Both the position numbers and the translations under genes were made by a program. The notes below the pieces were generated by a model, which had not been told where the DNA came from, did not search any database, and saw nothing but the letters and a program-made list of their open reading frames with translations. This document shows positions 51,632-54,313 of a stretch of 54,313 nt of DNA, piece after piece (position 1 is the stretch's first letter; each line of letters opens with the position of its first letter). This DNA comes from Lachnospiraceae bacterium (GTDB lineage: Bacteria > Bacillota > Clostridia > Lachnospirales > Lachnospiraceae), in the NCBI GenBank assembly GCA_017469275.1, contig JAFUGT010000022.1:1-54313 (forward strand), in the 5' to 3' direction.

Positions 51632-52684
51632 TTATTTAGAACGATATCTGCTACCGGAATACTGTTTATTACCAAGTGTTCTATAATTGCTGTTATCGCC
51701 TAAAAATTTACCATTACATTTAATATCCATCGTTTCTTTGACTTCTTTTGCTTCTTTGACTTCTTTTGCTTTTTCCGTAATCTTTTCTTTTTCCGGGAAT
51801 AACTCTTTTTCAACTTTAGATATTATCTTATTGGCTGTAAATCTGATCGTATTCATACTTGTCTTAAGTTCTGATAATTCCTTGTCCTTACTCCATGAGG
51901 CGATATACCCAAATGAATAATCAGATGAATCAATATCAAAATGCCTGCATACGGCATATGCAATACTTTCTGCCTGAACTTCTCTTGTCCTTGCATCAGG
52001 AATAGGTAGTCTTGCTTTATCAAGTAAATCCTTGTCATGAAGCATTGCATGAGATATCTCATGTACACACGTCTTTATGGTCTGGGTATCACTTAATCCA
52101 TCACGTATGACTATTTCCTTGTCTTTTGATGAATAATAACCATTTGCAGAACTTCCCGTGTTGCCGACTCTTATCGGCACAGGAGAGACCATCCCCAGTA
52201 CACTTATCATCTCATTAGCATTTTCTGTTGTACCATTTAACTTATGTACTATCTCAGGAAGCTCTTTTCCTTCAGTCTGTGAGATATCAAAGACTTTTGT
52301 AACCCTAAATGTTGTTTTTGTCTGTTCCTTCTTCTCCATGACCGGATTACCATTCTCATCATATAGGGGTTTTTTTGTCTTATAATCATATTTCTGTTTT
52401 TCAACAAGTTCCTTTGTAATCACCGGTGCAATAATACTGATCCCCTTTTCTCCTTTTCTTACATTTCTTCCAAACTCTTCCTTCCATGCGGTATAACTTG
52501 CTATATGTGTAGCATCAGGTCTTTGCATGGCAATCAGAAGGTTATTGTTAAAAATGTAATTATAAAATTTACTCATGACATTAAGATAATTTTTATAATT
52601 TTCACTGTCAAAAAGATTAGCAACACCTTCCTCTAAGTCTTTCATTACATCATTCATCGGATTTTTCTTTATCAATTCTTCCAT
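51632..52684 (-). CDS. ArdC-like antirestriction protein with metalloprotease fold
   Basis: The N-terminal domain (about residues 10-120; YLNVMSKFYNYIFNNNLLIAMQRPDATHIASY and GEKGISIIAP) matches the single-strand DNA-binding domain of ArdC. A zincin-like domain with CVHEISHAMLH (HExxH near residue 208) follows, and a Glu in AESIAYAVC may be the third ligand. ArdC proteins protect incoming DNA from restriction. The start is ATG 52684, with GGAGG 9 bp upstream; GTG 52714 overlaps the small upstream gene further. It lies between DUF5688 and DUF3847-like genes of the transfer module. Confidence 0.85.
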   Translation of the reverse strand: MEELIKKNPMNDVMKDLEEGVANLFDSENYKNYLNVMSKFYNYIFNNNLLIAMQRPDATHIASYTAWKEEFGRNVRKGEKGISIIAPVITKELVEKQKYDYKTKKPLYDENGNPVMEKKEQTKTTFRVTKVFDISQTEGKELPEIVHKLNGTTENANEMISVLGMVSPVPIRVGNTGSSANGYYSSKDKEIVIRDGLSDTQTIKTCVHEISHAMLHDKDLLDKARLPIPDARTREVQAESIAYAVCRHFDIDSSDYSFGYIASWSKDKELSELKTSMNTIRFTANKIISKVEKELFPEKEKITEKAKEVKEAKEVKETMDIKCNGKFLGDNSNYRTLGNKQYSGSRYRSK

Positions 52685-52805
52685 AAGACACATCCTCCAT
52701 AAATACGTTTCCACTACTGACTATATGTTCATTAGTAATATGTGTGTTTTTCATTTCAATGTACAACTGATAAATATATTTGAATCTGTCATAAAAACTG
52801 TTCAT
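52650..52805 (-). CDS. Small 51-residue protein overlapping the ArdC-like gene
   Basis: The frame starts MNSFYDRFKYIYQLYIEMKN and ends DKEKSDE, with GGAGG 8 bp before its ATG. It overlaps the ArdC-like start by 35 bp in another frame, so translation may be coupled. The function is unknown; the amphipathic start suggests a helix. The strong ribosome site and tight packing support a real gene. Confidence 0.55.
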   Translation of the reverse strand: MNSFYDRFKYIYQLYIEMKNTHITNEHIVSSGNVFMEDVSYGRIDKEKSDE

Positions 52806-52823
52806 AAGTATTTCCTCCTTCTA

Positions 52824-53840
52824 TCATTTTACTAATCTTCCCGGTGACTTAAGTGCCTGATCAAATCGTTCATTAAGCACCTTGACATCTTCGGTAATTG
52901 TCTTTTCTAATGAATCGACCATAGACAGACACTTTGTCTTATGATCATATCTGTATATAGAATCAGACAGATAATCCTTTTTCGTTACTGCATTTACATT
53001 TACATCTTTAACAATATTTCTTAGTGCATCTTCATCGATACCATCACATAATCTGCTTTCCGGTACGAGCATTACCTCATGCCTTGATGAAGGCAGTACA
53101 TAGAAATTTTCGCCGAATCTGTCATATGCTCTTTCCATTGCTTTATTTGAAGCCATAAGTGCTGCGCCTTCTGCTTTTTTATCATTTGTCATTACATACA
53201 TCATTTCATGTTCCTGTTCTTCTTCAAGTATCTCAAAAAGTTCACGTCCTGCCTCATCATCCGGAATGATACCCTTTTCATAAATACCCATACACACCCT
53301 TGATAAAGGAGTAATATTAATACCTTGTTTCTCAGTATTTGCAAGTGCTATCTCCAAGACTTCTTCTTTTGTGAGCTTAAGGTCCTTGAATATATCTTCC
53401 GTAAGTGTTATGTTCGCCTGTCCAAATCTATCTTCAGCAATATGAATCCTTGGGATAATTGCAAGATCATCCAGTTTTTTATAAGGAATCCCCTTTAAAA
53501 GTTCTTTATTCATTTTGGCATTTACAGCAGATAGATACAGATTTGACTCCGCAATATCCTTAATATACGGTGGGATAACAGGCACTTCACTTATATAGGG
53601 TGCTATACCCTTTACTATCGATTCTGACATTTCTCCAATATCCCTTCCCATGGAGAACTGCCTGTATTCCTCTTCCAAACTTACATTTATTGTGTATTTT
53701 TCATCCTTTGTCACCACTCCAATATAATCCGACTCTTTATTGATAACTGCCGGATTTACTTTTGTAACAGTCATATCCGCCCTGTGTGCCGCCTCAGAAA
53801 GCATTTTTGTGAACATTGCTTTAAATTCTTCATAGTCCAT
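52824..53840 (-). CDS. DUF5688 family protein of the transfer module
   Basis: The 338-residue protein matches the DUF5688 pattern found beside conjugation genes in Lachnospiraceae elements: DYEEFKAMFTKML at the start, PRIHIAEDRFGQANIT, MYVMTNDKKAEGAALMAS and FYVLPSSRHEVMLVP. The function is unknown; the C-terminal part looks like a phage or plasmid host-takeover protein fold, but this is not proven. The start is ATG 53840 with AAGGAGG 8 bp upstream. It lies 13 bp after the coupling protein gene. Confidence 0.82.
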   Translation of the reverse strand: MDYEEFKAMFTKMLSEAAHRADMTVTKVNPAVINKESDYIGVVTKDEKYTINVSLEEEYRQFSMGRDIGEMSESIVKGIAPYISEVPVIPPYIKDIAESNLYLSAVNAKMNKELLKGIPYKKLDDLAIIPRIHIAEDRFGQANITLTEDIFKDLKLTKEEVLEIALANTEKQGINITPLSRVCMGIYEKGIIPDDEAGRELFEILEEEQEHEMMYVMTNDKKAEGAALMASNKAMERAYDRFGENFYVLPSSRHEVMLVPESRLCDGIDEDALRNIVKDVNVNAVTKKDYLSDSIYRYDHKTKCLSMVDSLEKTITEDVKVLNERFDQALKSPGRLVK

Positions 53841-53853
53841 AGTATTGTCCTCC

Positions 53854-54313
53854 TTACATTTCATTTATTGTTTTGTTATAAGTTATTATTTCGTCCGATA
53901 ATTTCTTAAAATATTCATCCTTATAGTAAGGTGTTTTCTTTATCCTGCTATATCCATATGGTGTTATAAGAATTGCCTCATTGGTTAGTGGAAGTGTCAT
54001 AAGATCGGAACCTTCGATTATATTTTCCTTTTCGTATGCGGTTCCTTTGCTGTTACTTTTATATCCCTGATTAAATGATGTCTTTTTTTCATAATATCTG
54101 CCACACCATGATATGATTGCTTCCTGTGTTTTTACGGATGAAGCAGATAGTACAACTATATAAGGACAGTTGCTTATAAGGTCGGCTACTTCATTTTCCG
54201 TATAGGCATTCATAAGTGCTTCAATTGACTGCGTAATAAGAAAAAGGGTTACTTTTCTACTTCGCAATGTTCTTATTCCATCAAGAAGATGTTCAAGTTT
54301 TCCGGCTGATAAT
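53854..54313 (-). CDS. VirD4/TraG-type coupling protein, C-terminal part (runs off the right edge)
   Basis: The frame is open to the window edge; the visible 150 or so residues are the C-terminus of a type IV coupling protein: LRSRKVTLFLITQSIEALMNAY, then DLISNCPYIVVLSASSVKTQEAIISWCG. This is the hexameric ATPase that brings the relaxase-DNA complex to the transfer channel. Its Walker motifs would lie outside the window. The TTG at 54267 is only an internal codon. The gene is translated toward DUF5688, in one operon with the transfer genes to the left. Confidence 0.85.
   Translation of the reverse strand, partial: LSAGKLEHLLDGIRTLRSRKVTLFLITQSIEALMNAYTENEVADLISNCPYIVVLSASSVKTQEAIISWCGRYYEKKTSFNQGYKSNSKGTAYEKENIIEGSDLMTLPLTNEAILITPYGYSRIKKTPYYKDEYFKKLSDEIITYNKTINEM

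Noticed and set aside
1-54313. CRISPR arrays, rRNA operons and insertion sequences
   Set aside because: No regularly spaced direct repeats, no rRNA sequence and no transposase frame were seen.

Overview
The window reads as a chromosomal segment of a low-GC, Gram-positive Clostridia, most likely a Lachnospiraceae member (Butyrivibrio/Roseburia/Eubacterium-like). This rests on gene content and protein style: a wall teichoic acid tarI/tarJ cluster, choline-binding-type wall repeats, a GH5 cellulase, the Firmicute dgt-dnaG-rpoD-trmK-nif3 order, class A RNase P RNA and consensus SigA promoters. The species is not named because no search was possible. Almost every gene lies on the minus strand.

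Layout. 1-690: non-coding; two tandem giant imperfect hairpins whose arms are related to each other, ending at the leuS stop codon. 691-9558: leuS, a Cache/GGDEF diguanylate cyclase, a MATE exporter, a secreted L,D-transpeptidase with wall-binding repeats and a secreted GH5 endoglucanase. 9739-15653: a secreted transglutaminase-like protein with 15 wall-binding repeats, an LCP wall-polymer ligase and glmS. 15835-23525: a surface-polymer operon read glmM, polyprenyl-phosphate sugar transferase, double-domain glycerol/ribitol-phosphate polymerase, tarI, tarJ, GT2. 23652-29876: a lipid kinase, the preQ1 operon queD-queE-folE-queC behind a preQ1 riboswitch with terminator, thrC and a 3D-domain wall protein. 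30015-39808: an AP2 protein with a decayed HNH core, rnpB on the plus strand, an unknown helical protein, a TGS-uridine kinase-like protein, and the macromolecular synthesis operon dgt-dnaG-rpoD-trmK-nif3.

40200 to the right edge is an integrative and mobilizable or conjugative element. Its left end lies in the anticodon loop of a tRNA-Leu(UAG) gene: only the 3' half of the tRNA remains at 40200-40249, next to a tyrosine integrase and an excisionase. The intact tRNA should lie beyond the right edge. The transfer module (52-54 kb) holds a coupling-protein C-terminus, a DUF5688 protein, an ArdC-like antirestriction protein, a DUF3847-like protein and a MobA/MobL relaxase with a candidate oriT beside it. 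Between the ends (42-49 kb) is a cargo block of mostly unrecognised genes: two DNA-binding proteins, four small secreted proteins, two acidic cytoplasmic proteins and an unannotated 37-codon Fst-like type I toxin with a convergent antisense RNA.

The cargo block is rich in perfect palindromes. A 23-bp palindrome centred on GGGAACTGAGTTCCC occurs three times, each time 7-9 bp before a TATAAT box. A GGAATT(A/T)AATTCC-type palindrome occurs four times. A CTCCATnATGGAG-type operator set sits in front of the putative regulator gene. These sites, the toxin-antitoxin locus and the giant hairpins are the most promising candidates for undescribed biology.
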